Shown here: in pieces, positions 7,107-15,306 of the stretch | Numbering within the stretch: position 1 is the first letter of the stretch | How the letters are laid out: each line of letters begins with the position of its first letter | Source of the DNA: CAWCBH01 sp963793785 | GTDB lineage: Bacteria > Actinomycetota > Thermoleophilia > Solirubrobacterales > 70-9 | Reading direction: 5' to 3' | NCBI GenBank assembly: GCA_963793785.1 | Contig: CAWCBH010000002.1 | Coordinates: forward strand, 1 to 26,046 | DNA: 26,046 nt | Notes under the pieces: model-generated | What the model saw: only the letters and a program-made list of their open reading frames with translations | What the model was told of the DNA's origin: nothing | The model's database searches: none | Translations under genes and position numbers: made by a program

Positions 7107-7849
7107 CTGGAGGCGTGGTGGACCACGTGGTGGACCGAGAAGCCGCGCCGGGAGCGCATCCGAAAGCGCCCGACGCGGCGAACCGAGTCGAATCCGGCGG
7201 CCTCGATCATCAGCCCCCAGGTGCGGGCGCCGGGCTCCCAGAACACCGGCGACTTGTCGCGGTGGGCCCGGTAGCGGGCGGCCGCGAACGGGAGCAGGCT
7301 GACCAGCGGGTCATACGCCTCGGCGGAGATCAGCCGCCCGCCCGGCGCGCAGAGGCCGGCCATGCGCTCGAAAGCCAGGAACTGGTCGCGCAGGTGGATC
7401 ACCATCGATCCGCAGAAGACGAGGTCGAAGGTGCCGAGATCGGCCGCAAAGGCGTCGTAGACGCTGGTCTCGACCCGTTCGACGGAGGACCCGAGCAGCT
7501 CGTGAGCGAGCCGGAAGCCCTCCCCCACCGCGGCGTCGCCGGCGTCGCGTGGCAGCCGGTGCGCCGGCCAATCGATCTGCTCCTCGTCGGCGACGTCCAG
7601 CGCCACGACATCGGCCCCGCGCCGCTCCAGCTCGAAGGCCCAGAAGCCGTTGAAAGTGCCGACGTCGATCGCGCGCATCCCGTCGAGCCGATCCGGGATC
7701 CGGTAACGATCGACATAAGGGCGCAGGTCGAAGACACCGTCGGTCACGAACCCCGGCGCCAGCTCCATCGTGTGGTACCAGCCGCCGCGCCGCGCTTGCT
7801 CGAGCAACGCAGCCCGCGACGCCGAGTTGACCCGCGTACCCCCTGGCAT
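7103..7849 (-). CDS. Class I SAM-dependent methyltransferase
   Basis: The 248-aa protein has motif I as AIDVGTFNGFWAFELERRGA, an acidic end of strand 2 (VVALDV), and the motif IV region GTFDLVFCGSMVIHLRDQF, followed by LCAPGGRLISAE. The N-terminal phrase WYHTMELAPG recalls CmoB-like and DUF1698-type methyltransferases, in which a W-(F/Y)-H-(S/T) segment precedes the Rossmann fold. Its acceptor may be a sugar or glycolipid of the locus; that is inferred from neighbours only. The start at 7849 was chosen because sequence further upstream is antisense of the divergent gene and a TATCAT box lies just before it. It is the first gene of the operon that continues with a GtrB-like GT2 and an FAD protein. 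Confidence 0.82.
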   Translation of the reverse strand: MPGGTRVNSASRAALLEQARRGGWYHTMELAPGFVTDGVFDLRPYVDRYRIPDRLDGMRAIDVGTFNGFWAFELERRGADVVALDVADEEQIDWPAHRLPRDAGDAAVGEGFRLAHELLGSSVERVETSVYDAFAADLGTFDLVFCGSMVIHLRDQFLAFERMAGLCAPGGRLISAEAYDPLVSLLPFAAARYRAHRDKSPVFWEPGARTWGLMIEAAGFDSVRRVGRFRMRSRRGFSVHHVVHHASR

Positions 7850-7870
7850 GGCCGTTGCGATGATAGCTGC
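7850..7870. promoter_or_regulatory. Bidirectional promoter between two methyltransferase genes
   Basis: Only 21 bp separate the divergent starts. The segment GATGATAGC contains TATCAT on the minus strand (7860-7865, five of six TATAAT bases, 10 nt before the ATG at 7849) and GATGAT on the plus strand (7859-7864, four of six, 6 nt before the GTG at 7871). Overlapping, nearly symmetric -10 boxes are known to fire in both directions. Motif evidence only. Confidence 0.4.
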
Positions 7871-9523
7871 GTGATCGAGCCCCCCAAGAGCCGCTGCGCC
7901 GCCTGCGCAGGCACGGAGCTGGAGCCGCGGATGACCGTCGCCGGTGCGGCCGGCGAGCAGGGCCTGGTCCCGACCACCGACCGCTTCGGCGTCGCACTCG
8001 CCGACATCGTCCGCTGCCGTGCCTGCGGCCACATGCAGCTTGCCCGCATGCCGGCGGAGCCCGACCTCGCCGAGGCTTACGGCGAGGCCGCCTCCGAGGA
8101 CTACATCGAGGAGGAGGACGGCCAGCGCGCCACGGCCCGCTCGGTTCTCTCCACGCTGGAGCGCCATGCTCCGCGCGGCGCGCTGCTCGACGTCGGCTGC
8201 TGGGTCGGCTTTCTGCTCGCCGAGGCGCAGCAGCGAGGCTGGCGGGCGAGCGGCGTCGAGCCGAGCGAGTTCGCCTCCCGCCATGCCCGCGAACGGCTCG
8301 GCGTCGATGTGCAAACCGCGGGCCTGTTCGACGTCGAGCTTCCCGAAGCGGCCTTTGAGGCGGTCTTCCTGGGCGACGTGATCGAGCACCTTCCCGATCC
8401 CGGCGCCGCCCTGGACCGGATCACGGCGGCGCTGTCGGAGGACGGGATCCTGGCGATGACCCTTCCCGACGCCGGCAGCCGGGTCGCACGGGTGCTCGGC
8501 CGCCGCTGGTGGTCGGTGATCCCGACCCATCTCCAGTACTTCACCCGCGACAGCGTCGCGGTGCTGCTTGGCCGTCACGGTTATCAGGTCGTCGGCATCG
8601 ACAGCTCGCCGAAGGCCTTCTCGATCCGGTACTACCTGGGGCGGATCGGCGGCTACAGCCCCGGAACGGGCAGGCGCCTGGTCCGGGTCGCGGAGAAGCT
8701 TCGGGTCGCCGACCGGATCTGGTCGCCCGATTTCGGCGACCGGATGCTGGTGGTGGCGCGGCGCGCCAACGGCTACTGCCCCGGCGAGTACTGGACCCGG
8801 CGCCTGGAGTCCGAGCGCTCGCTTCGCGGCACCGGGCACATCCTCTACTCGGAGGGCTACAACCGCTGGCTCTACCGCGCCAAGCGGCGGGCGTTGCGGC
8901 GGGCCCTCGGCGATGCGGTGGCCCAGACCCGCGCCCTCGATGCCGGCTGCGGCTCGGGTTGGGTCGTCGGGCAGCTGACCGCGATGGGGGCAAGCGTGGA
9001 CGGGTTCGACATCGCCGCCCCGGCGGTGGAGCGACTGCGGGCGCAGTCCGAGGGCGGCGACTTCTTTCAGCTGGCGCTCGGGGAGGAGCCGATTCCGCGC
9101 CCCGACGCCTCCTATGACCTGGTCACGGCGCTCGACGTCGCCTACCACGTCGTCGACGACCAGCGCTGGGAGAACGCGGTGGCGGAGATGGCCCGCGTGC
9201 TGCGCCCCGGGGGCCGGCTGATGGTCACCGATTCGCTCGGCCCGGTCGACCGCAGAGCCTCGGCGCACGTCCGCTTCCGCTCCGCACAGCGCTGGCGCGA
9301 CGCCGCGTCGGACGCCGGCCTGCGCCTCGAATCGACCGGGCCGCTCTACCGCTGGCTCTCGCGCGATCCTGGCCGGGGCGGCTTCTCGCGCCTGCCCGGC
9401 CGGGTGCGGGGGGCGCTCGAGTACGGGCTCGAGACGCTGGCGCCGCGGTCGCCGCACATGCGCTGGGCGATCCTGCGCAAGCCGGCCCTCGCGGAGCCGG
9501 CTCAGGCGACGGGAACCCGGTAG
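7871..9523 (+). CDS. Tandem two-domain SAM methyltransferase with N-terminal zinc ribbon
   Basis: The 550-aa protein contains two complete class I methyltransferase domains. A zinc-ribbon-like head (C9-x2-C12 and C49-x2-C52) leads into domain 1 with LLDVGCWVGFLLAEA (105 on) and FLGDVIEHLPDP. A region with SSPKAFSIRYYLGRIGGY follows, as in C-methyltransferases and related enzymes that act on sugars or lipids. Domain 2 starts near residue 354 with RALDAGCGSGWVVGQL, then YDLVTALDVAYHVVDD and VLRPGGRLMVTDS, a Methyltransf_11-type domain. One chain therefore may perform two methylations or two steps on one substrate. The GTG at 7871 is preferred because it keeps the first CxxC pair and has a -10-like box just upstream. 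The end overlaps the convergent GT2 gene by 22 bp. Confidence 0.8.
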   Translation: MIEPPKSRCAACAGTELEPRMTVAGAAGEQGLVPTTDRFGVALADIVRCRACGHMQLARMPAEPDLAEAYGEAASEDYIEEEDGQRATARSVLSTLERHAPRGALLDVGCWVGFLLAEAQQRGWRASGVEPSEFASRHARERLGVDVQTAGLFDVELPEAAFEAVFLGDVIEHLPDPGAALDRITAALSEDGILAMTLPDAGSRVARVLGRRWWSVIPTHLQYFTRDSVAVLLGRHGYQVVGIDSSPKAFSIRYYLGRIGGYSPGTGRRLVRVAEKLRVADRIWSPDFGDRMLVVARRANGYCPGEYWTRRLESERSLRGTGHILYSEGYNRWLYRAKRRALRRALGDAVAQTRALDAGCGSGWVVGQLTAMGASVDGFDIAAPAVERLRAQSEGGDFFQLALGEEPIPRPDASYDLVTALDVAYHVVDDQRWENAVAEMARVLRPGGRLMVTDSLGPVDRRASAHVRFRSAQRWRDAASDAGLRLESTGPLYRWLSRDPGRGGFSRLPGRVRGALEYGLETLAPRSPHMRWAILRKPALAEPAQATGTR

Positions 9524-10467
9524 CGGATCCCGCCGCGCACGGTCGCATAGGTCTCGAGCGCGTCGTAGAGCGCCAGGTAGCCGAGCGCCCACGGTCCCGC
9601 CCCGAGCTCGTTGCAGCGGCCGCGCAGGTTGCGGTAGTAGGGCCAGCCGAGAAGCGCGGCGGGAGGGAAGCGCCGGGCGGCGAGCGCCCCCAGCAGCGCC
9701 AGCGCCAGCAGCGCATGGGTGTGGCGCCAGAAGAGGCCGAGGTGCAGGTCCCGGCGCAGCTCCGGGTGGCGAGCGAAGACCTGCATCGTCGGGGTCCAGC
9801 GCAGCGCAAGGCGCAGCTTGCCCGCGAACCCGAGCTGGTTCACGGCGTGGTGGACGACCGCGTCGGCGGCGAAGCGGATCTCGGTGCCGAGGCCGAGGGC
9901 ACGCAGCGCCAGGTCGGTGTCCTCGCCACCCGGGGCCGGGAACGAGCGGTCGAAGCCGCCGAGCCGCTCCAACAGCGCCTTCGGGTAAGCCATGTTGCAG
10001 GTCGGAAAGTAGCCGCCGCGCTCGGGGACCGAGATCGTCCGCGTGAAGACGCCGATCTGATCCGCCTCCCGCGGGTTGGGCTCGGTGCGGCCCTGGACCA
10101 CGACCCGATCGCCATCGGCGGCCGCGATCAGCGCTTCGAGCCAACCCGGACTGGGCTCGCAGTCGTCGTCGGTGAAGGCGACGAGCCCGCCCCGCGCCAA
10201 TCGCCAGCCCTCGTCGCGGGCGGTCGCGGGGCCGGCCGCGTGCTCTCTCGCCAGCCAGCTGAAGCCGCTCTCGCCAGCGCGGGCCGCGAGCATCGCCGCG
10301 GTACCGTCGCTGGAGGCGTCGTCGACGACGATCACCTCGAAGCGGCCGCGATCGATCGTCTGGGCATCGAGCGCCGCGAGCAGGCGCTGTAACCGCCGGC
10401 GCCGGTTGTGGGTGGCGACGACGACCGAGATCTCGGCAGGCTCAGGCGGTTGCCGTTGCCCGCTCAT
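9502..10467 (-). CDS. Family 2 glycosyltransferase
   Basis: The 321-aa protein has a GT-A fold: ISVVVATHNRRRRLQRLL, VIVVDDASSDGT, the metal site region FTDDDCEPSPGWLEAL, and a GGEDTDLALRALGLG segment that supplies the likely catalytic base (ED). NMAYPKALLERLGGFD is typical of enzymes that extend polysaccharide repeat units. A hydrophobic stretch near residues 245-262 (LLALALLGALAARRFPPAAL) may bind the membrane. It is the last gene of the operon GT4, GT-C, flippase, GT2, and its ATG lies inside the 3' end of the flippase gene (26-bp overlap). Donor and acceptor sugars are unknown. Confidence 0.85.
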   Translation of the reverse strand: MSGQRQPPEPAEISVVVATHNRRRRLQRLLAALDAQTIDRGRFEVIVVDDASSDGTAAMLAARAGESGFSWLAREHAAGPATARDEGWRLARGGLVAFTDDDCEPSPGWLEALIAAADGDRVVVQGRTEPNPREADQIGVFTRTISVPERGGYFPTCNMAYPKALLERLGGFDRSFPAPGGEDTDLALRALGLGTEIRFAADAVVHHAVNQLGFAGKLRLALRWTPTMQVFARHPELRRDLHLGLFWRHTHALLALALLGALAARRFPPAALLGWPYYRNLRGRCNELGAGPWALGYLALYDALETYATVRGGIRYRVPVA

Positions 10468-12004
10468 GCCCGTCCGGCCGCAGGTAGCCCCACAGCTCGC
10501 TGATCAGCCGCCGCTCGAACAAGACCGTGGCCAGGATCACGGCAATCGCGAAGATCGCCAGCTCGATGGCGACCCCACCGCCCCCGCCCAGGTCGGTCGC
10601 GGCCCGCAGGCCGAAGACGACCGCGACTCCGACCACGCCCGGTAGCGCCGCCCGGGCCGAGTTGGCGAGGATCGCGCCGAGCGGAAAGATCCGGCGCAGG
10701 TAGCCGAGCCGGATCGCGATCGCCGCCGCCGTTGCCGCGGCGACGCCGATTGCGAAGCCCTCCAGGCCCTCGCTTTCGAGCAGCGGCAGCCCGACGGCGC
10801 AGAACACGACCAGCGTGCCGACCGCGGCGACGGCGATCGGCCGCGTGTCGTCGCGCGCTTGCATGAAGGCGTTCCAGTTGAAGCCGATCTGGTTGACGGC
10901 GACGACCACCCCCAGCACCTCGAGCAGCGACTGCGCCGGGCGCCACTTCTCCCCCAGTCCGTAGGTGATCAGGTCGCCCGCGAACAGCGACAGCGCGACC
11001 CCGAACGGGACGCCCCAGAGGATTCCCAGCTTGTTCGACTTCAGGAACGTCTCCAGCAGCACCTCGCCCCGGTCCTGGACCGCGCAGATCGCCGGGTAGA
11101 TCGTCTGGGTGACGATCCCGTCGACCTTGTTGACGTAGAAGGACAGCGACACGGCCAGGTAGATCGCGCCGACTCCGGCCAGCCCCAGCGCCGCCTCCCC
11201 GACCAGGAACGAGGACTGGGCGAGGGCGATCGTGCTCAGCGTGGCCACCAGCAGGGGCCACGAGAAGCCGACGTACTCGCGCAGCGTCACGCGGTCCCAG
11301 CGCAGCGCCAGCCGGTAGGGGGAGGCGGCGATCGCGGCGACCGCGGCCGCCCAGCTCCCGCAGACGGCGCCGATCACGAGACTCCAGTAGCCGAGGCCGG
11401 CGACGGCGAGGGCGATCGTGATCGCGAAGGTGACGACCGGATCGATCGACTGCAACGCCCGCTGGGTCGCAAATCGCATCCGCCGGTAATAGACCCAGAC
11501 CGGAGCCTGGAGGGCGGCAGCCGGGATCGCCAGCGCCAGCACGAGGCCCGGAGCGAGAAACTCCGATTGGCCGTAGGCGAGCGCGACCAGCGGCATCGCC
11601 GCCACCATCGCCAGCGTGAACAGGGAGGCGAACGCGAGCTCGATCGTGAACGCCCGCTGGAACGCCAGCTCCTGGTCGGCCTCGGCCTGCTGGATGTATT
11701 TGTCAGCCACCGCGGCCGCCTTCAGCGACAGGAACGCGCCCAGCGTGATCGTCAGGGTCCCCCAGACCCCGAGCTCCGTCGTCGCCAGCAGCGCCGCGGC
11801 GACGAAGCCCTTCAGCAATCCAAGCGCGTTGAGGGCGGCGAGGAAGGCGGTGTTGACGAGCGCCCCCCGGGCCGCCCGCCCGCGCAGGCCAGAGCCGTCG
11901 ACGCCGATCTCCGCCCGCCGCCGCTCCGCGGTCGATGCGGCATCGTCCAGGCGCGGTGCGTGGTCCTCCTCGAGCGGGGTCTGGAGCGCGGGGTCGGGCG
12001 CCAT
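10442..12004 (-). CDS. Wzx/WzxC-like polysaccharide repeat-unit flippase
   Basis: The 520-aa polytopic protein has a polar N-terminal tail of about 45 residues, then about 12-14 hydrophobic segments. The pattern LGVWGTLTITLGAFLSLKAA followed by AVADKYIQQ resembles the WzxC/TuaB branch of the MOP exporter superfamily. Such proteins turn undecaprenyl-diphosphate-linked repeat units from the inner to the outer face of the membrane. Charged and aromatic residues within the membrane part, such as YVNKVDGIVTQTIYPAICAV, are typical. It lies 45 bp after the GT-C gene and overlaps the next GT2 gene. ATG at 12004 is the first good in-frame start after the upstream stop. It is the key transport gene of the locus. 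Confidence 0.85.
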   Translation of the reverse strand: MAPDPALQTPLEEDHAPRLDDAASTAERRRAEIGVDGSGLRGRAARGALVNTAFLAALNALGLLKGFVAAALLATTELGVWGTLTITLGAFLSLKAAAVADKYIQQAEADQELAFQRAFTIELAFASLFTLAMVAAMPLVALAYGQSEFLAPGLVLALAIPAAALQAPVWVYYRRMRFATQRALQSIDPVVTFAITIALAVAGLGYWSLVIGAVCGSWAAAVAAIAASPYRLALRWDRVTLREYVGFSWPLLVATLSTIALAQSSFLVGEAALGLAGVGAIYLAVSLSFYVNKVDGIVTQTIYPAICAVQDRGEVLLETFLKSNKLGILWGVPFGVALSLFAGDLITYGLGEKWRPAQSLLEVLGVVVAVNQIGFNWNAFMQARDDTRPIAVAAVGTLVVFCAVGLPLLESEGLEGFAIGVAAATAAAIAIRLGYLRRIFPLGAILANSARAALPGVVGVAVVFGLRAATDLGGGGGVAIELAIFAIAVILATVLFERRLISELWGYLRPDGHERATATA

Positions 12005-12048
12005 CGTCAGCGGCGATGATCGCAGGGCGCCTCCCCGCTCCTCCGCGC

Positions 12049-14148
12049 TCACGCGCCGAAGACCTCCGGCGCCCTGAGCAGCACGAACCGCTTGCTGACG
12101 GCGACGGTCCGGTAACCCGCGGCCGTCGCCCATTCGACGATCGTCGCGCTGTCGGGGTTGGCCCTCGCCCGGCCGACCAGCAGCAGCCGGTATTCGCCCT
12201 CACTCAGCGCGCCCGCGAAGTCCGCAGCCCGCCCGTAGGGCCGCAGGAATCCGTCGCGCAGATCGCCGACGTAGCGGACGCGGTTGCGCAGGCGCGGCCC
12301 GAACGCCGGCAGCACCGGCGCCAGCCCCCTCACGTCCCACTCGCCGGCCAGGCCGATCCGGATCCCGGCCGGCTCGCCGAGCAGGATCCGGTCGACGGTG
12401 GCGTCCTGGCCGGCGTAGCCTGGGTCCAGGTAGCGGTCCTGCAGCCTGTACCCGGCGCCGAGGATCAGGATCGCGGCGAGCGCGAGTGCGGCGGCGGCTG
12501 TCACGCGGCGGCGGGCGGCGAACCGCGAAAGCGCGCCCCGGTGCCGAATCGCCAGCCAGATCCCTGCCGCCCCCAGGCCGGCCGCTACCACCCCCAGCGC
12601 CAGCGTTCGCGCCGGCAGCTCCGAGGTGCGGCGGATCCCGTCGATGACCGCCAACAGCAGCAGCACCTCGCCGGCGAGCCGGGTCCGCGGGCCCAGCCGC
12701 CCGAGCAGCGCCGCGCTGCAGGCGGCGGCGACCAGCAGCGCCGGGACCAGGTAGCGGGTGTTGAAGCCGACGCCGTCGGGGCGGCCGGGCGGCCCGAGAG
12801 CCGAGAACGGCGTGATCGCGTAGGCGGCGGCCAGCAGCAGGCCGCAGATGCAGCAGGCGAGGACCATGCGATCGACGCCTTCTGTCCGTCGTCGGAGGGG
12901 CAGGCCGACGGTCGCCAGGCAGGCGAGCAACCCGACCCCCAGCACCGCTCCCCCCAGCCCCAGGAAGTCGGCGAAGGCGGGGAGGATGTAATCGCTCCAG
13001 GCGGCTGCGTCGCCGATGTAGTCGGCGATCGTCTGGTCGAGGCGGTCGCTGAGCGGGTTGGGCGGCGAGTCGAAGATCGTCACCCCGAGCGGGGCCAGCT
13101 CGGCCGGGAAGACCGGGTTGCCCGACTCGGTGAGGTTGCGCAGCAACCAGATTCCGCCCCCGGCCGCGACGATGCCGCCCAGCGCCGCCGCGGGCCTGAG
13201 CACCTGCCGGCGCCGCCGGGTCAGCAGCTGGGCGCAGAGCCAGACCGCGAGCACGACCAGCACCGAGGAGACGCCGTACCACTTGGAGCCGAAGGCGATC
13301 GAGAGACCGACCCCCGCCAAGGCGAGGTCCCTTGTTGAGCCGGTGCGCGCATGGCGGAGGAGGAAGGCGCCGCCGGCGGCGAATCCGGCCAGCATCGCCG
13401 CGTCGGGAAGCGGCTTCTCGACCGCGTAGATGCTCACCGCGGGGAGCGAGCAGGCCGCGGCGGCTGCGGCCATCGCGCTCGAGGACGGTGCCGCCAGCTC
13501 TCGCGCCGCGACGTAGATGCCAAGGCCTATGACGGCCACCAGCGGCAGGTCGGTCAGCCGGATCAGGAACGGCGAGTCCCAGGGCAGCACCGCCGCCAGC
13601 TCGAGCAGGTTGCCGGTCTGCGGGTAGTAGGCATGGGCCTGGTCGGGGATGAACTGGTCGATGCTCCAGATCGTTCCCTCCTGCAGCCAGGCGGCGACGC
13701 CGGGGAGATGAAAGGTCAGCGTGTCGACGTTGGTCGGCGGTCCCCCGGCGAGATGGACCGCCAGCGCCAGGTAGAGGCCGGCGCAGGCCAGGGCCGCGGC
13801 GAGGCCGGCCGCCAGGCGGCGATCGAGGGCGCCGGCGGGCGCCGGCGGGCGCCGCGTCGCCGCTCCCGCGGCCCGCGGCAGGGCGGTCGCGGCGGCCAGG
13901 ACGAGAGTGGCGGCGATCGCAACCGAGGCCCGCGAGAGCAGGCCGAGCACGGCCGGTAGCAGGTGCACCGCGGCCACGGCGGCGAGCGCGAGGATTCCGA
14001 ATCCCAGCGCCAGGGCCGGGCCGTCCAGATCCGCGAGCAGCCTGCGGGTCGCCAGCCAGGCCGCCGCGACCGGGAAGCCGACGCTGACGCAGGCGTAGAG
14101 GGCGCCGGCGAGGTACTCGCCGAGCGTCAGCGTCTCGGCTACCGGCAT
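12049..14148 (-). CDS. Large polytopic GT-C (GT39/ArnT-like) membrane glycosyltransferase
   Basis: The 699-aa product has about a dozen hydrophobic helices and a soluble C-terminal part of about 130 residues. After the second pair of helices comes NVDTLTFHLPGVAAWLQEG, with an acidic residue and a His in the first large outer loop. That is the position of the catalytic Asp in GT-C enzymes using polyprenyl-phosphate sugars. YYPQTGNLLELAAVLPWDS and IRLTDLPLVAVIGLG continue the GT39/PMT-like layout. It probably adds a sugar on the outside of the membrane, fed by the GtrB-like enzyme of the neighbouring operon (inference). The ATG at 14148 overlaps the upstream GT4 stop by 10 bp, so it is probably coupled. 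The start was placed there because the longer frame runs antisense into the GT4 gene. Confidence 0.78.
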   Translation of the reverse strand: MPVAETLTLGEYLAGALYACVSVGFPVAAAWLATRRLLADLDGPALALGFGILALAAVAAVHLLPAVLGLLSRASVAIAATLVLAAATALPRAAGAATRRPPAPAGALDRRLAAGLAAALACAGLYLALAVHLAGGPPTNVDTLTFHLPGVAAWLQEGTIWSIDQFIPDQAHAYYPQTGNLLELAAVLPWDSPFLIRLTDLPLVAVIGLGIYVAARELAAPSSSAMAAAAAACSLPAVSIYAVEKPLPDAAMLAGFAAGGAFLLRHARTGSTRDLALAGVGLSIAFGSKWYGVSSVLVVLAVWLCAQLLTRRRRQVLRPAAALGGIVAAGGGIWLLRNLTESGNPVFPAELAPLGVTIFDSPPNPLSDRLDQTIADYIGDAAAWSDYILPAFADFLGLGGAVLGVGLLACLATVGLPLRRRTEGVDRMVLACCICGLLLAAAYAITPFSALGPPGRPDGVGFNTRYLVPALLVAAACSAALLGRLGPRTRLAGEVLLLLAVIDGIRRTSELPARTLALGVVAAGLGAAGIWLAIRHRGALSRFAARRRVTAAAALALAAILILGAGYRLQDRYLDPGYAGQDATVDRILLGEPAGIRIGLAGEWDVRGLAPVLPAFGPRLRNRVRYVGDLRDGFLRPYGRAADFAGALSEGEYRLLLVGRARANPDSATIVEWATAAGYRTVAVSKRFVLLRAPEVFGA

Positions 14149-15266
14149 AGGGCCTCGTAGAGGTCCCGGTGGCGCTGCACGCAGGCCGAGATCGAGAACC
14201 GCTCGGCCCGCTCGCGGCAGGCCGCCGGCACACCGGGCTGAGAGTGGAGCTCGATCGCCGCCTCGACCGTTTCGCAGACCGCCGCCGGATCGTCGCCCTC
14301 GAACTGCCTGCCGACGCGATCGTCGACGATCTCGTCCGGTCCGCCGCCGGCGCTGGCGACAACCGGGGTGCCGCAGGCAAGCGACTCGACCAGCACCAGG
14401 CCGAAGGCCTCCTCGACCGAGGGAAGGACCGAGACCCAGGCGGAGCGGTAGGCGTCGCGAAGCGCGCCGGCGGCATCGGCCACGATCCATTCGACTCCGG
14501 GGCCGGCGAGCGCGTCGAGGGCCGCGTCCGGGGTGCCGGGCCGGCGGACCAGCACGAGGCGCGCCTCGGGCAGCCGGCGCCGCAGCAGCGAGTAAGCCTC
14601 GACGATCAGCCCGACCCGCTTGCGCGGCTCCTCGATCGAGGCTGCGCAGAGGATGGTCGGCCGCTCGGTCCGGGCGCCGCCGGGGGTGAACGCGTCGCAG
14701 TCGACGCCGGGATGAATCACGGTCGGCTCGACCTCGAAGCGGGCGCTGATTGCGGCGGCCGCGGCGCGGCTGAGGGCGACGGTTGCCGCCGGTTCCTCGA
14801 GCGCCCGCCGAACCGTGGCCAGCCGATGACCGCCGATCCCGCGGGGAGGGATTCCCATCGCCGAGAAGACCGCCGGACGCCGGCGCCGGCGCGACCAGCG
14901 CAGCGCTGCCACCGCGTCGGTCGGATAGAGCGCGTGGGCGACGTCGAAGCGCCCGCGCATCAGCGACCCGTAGGTGAACGGGACGTGGGTCAGATGCGGC
15001 TGGCGCCAGCGCCGCGGCACCAGGGCCGCGGGGGGACGCGGGTGCCGGGTGACGCGGATCCCGTCTTCGGTGCCGCGGCGCGGGAGGCCCTTGTGGCTGG
15101 TGATCAGCCGGGCGTCGAAGCGCCCCGGGTCGAGCCCGCGCAGGAGATCGTGGGCCAGGCGCTCGGACCCGCGCCTCACCTCGGGCCAGTAGCAGGGGTT
15201 GAGCAACGCCAGGCGCAAGGGCGCCGGATCGGCGCTGTCCCGGGGGCCCGTCCGCGGCGGCGACAC
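14139..15266 (-). CDS. Family 4 (GT-B) glycosyltransferase
   Basis: The 375-aa protein starts VSPPRTGPRDSADPAPLRLA and contains LLNPCYWPEVRRGSERLAHD, the usual GT4 opening with an acceptor-site region. It continues with ALSRAAAAAISARF, VIHPGVDCDAFTPG, ILCAASIEEPRKRVGLIVEA, and the donor-site SVEEAFGLVLVESLACGTPV containing the E-x7-E motif, then VASAGGGPDEIV. All key parts of a retaining GDP- or UDP-sugar transferase are present. A longer frame exists but is antisense to the divergent GT2 gene. GTG at 15266 is favoured because TAGCCT sits exactly at -13 to -8 on this strand. It heads the operon GT4, GT-C, flippase, GT2. Confidence 0.87.
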   Translation of the reverse strand: MSPPRTGPRDSADPAPLRLALLNPCYWPEVRRGSERLAHDLLRGLDPGRFDARLITSHKGLPRRGTEDGIRVTRHPRPPAALVPRRWRQPHLTHVPFTYGSLMRGRFDVAHALYPTDAVAALRWSRRRRRPAVFSAMGIPPRGIGGHRLATVRRALEEPAATVALSRAAAAAISARFEVEPTVIHPGVDCDAFTPGGARTERPTILCAASIEEPRKRVGLIVEAYSLLRRRLPEARLVLVRRPGTPDAALDALAGPGVEWIVADAAGALRDAYRSAWVSVLPSVEEAFGLVLVESLACGTPVVASAGGGPDEIVDDRVGRQFEGDDPAAVCETVEAAIELHSQPGVPAACRERAERFSISACVQRHRDLYEALCR

Positions 15267-15306
15267 GCGCCGAAGGCTAGCCCGGCTGCCCGCTAGGCTC
15301 GCCGCG
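15267..15306. promoter_or_regulatory. Divergent promoter pair of the GT4 operon and the GT2 gene
   Basis: Within a 40-bp gap the minus strand holds TAGCCT (15274-15279) and the plus strand holds TAGGCT (15294-15299). Each begins 13 bases before its start codon (GTG 15266 and ATG 15307) and ends 7 bases before it, the exact geometry of leaderless actinobacterial genes. The two boxes are near-perfect inverted copies of each other. No ribosome binding site is present on either side. Confidence 0.55.

Noticed and set aside
7850..10144. The 1013-codon minus-strand frame extending upstream of the methyltransferase
   Set aside because: Everything beyond 7849 is antisense of the double methyltransferase and of the GT2 gene region and looks like random charged and Ala/Arg-rich sequence; only the last 248 codons are protein-like.
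13831..13853. Short tandem repeat of a 10-bp GC-only unit (two copies plus a partial third)
   Set aside because: Lies in frame in a Pro/Ala-rich loop of the GT-C protein and is too short and simple to be more than local slippage.
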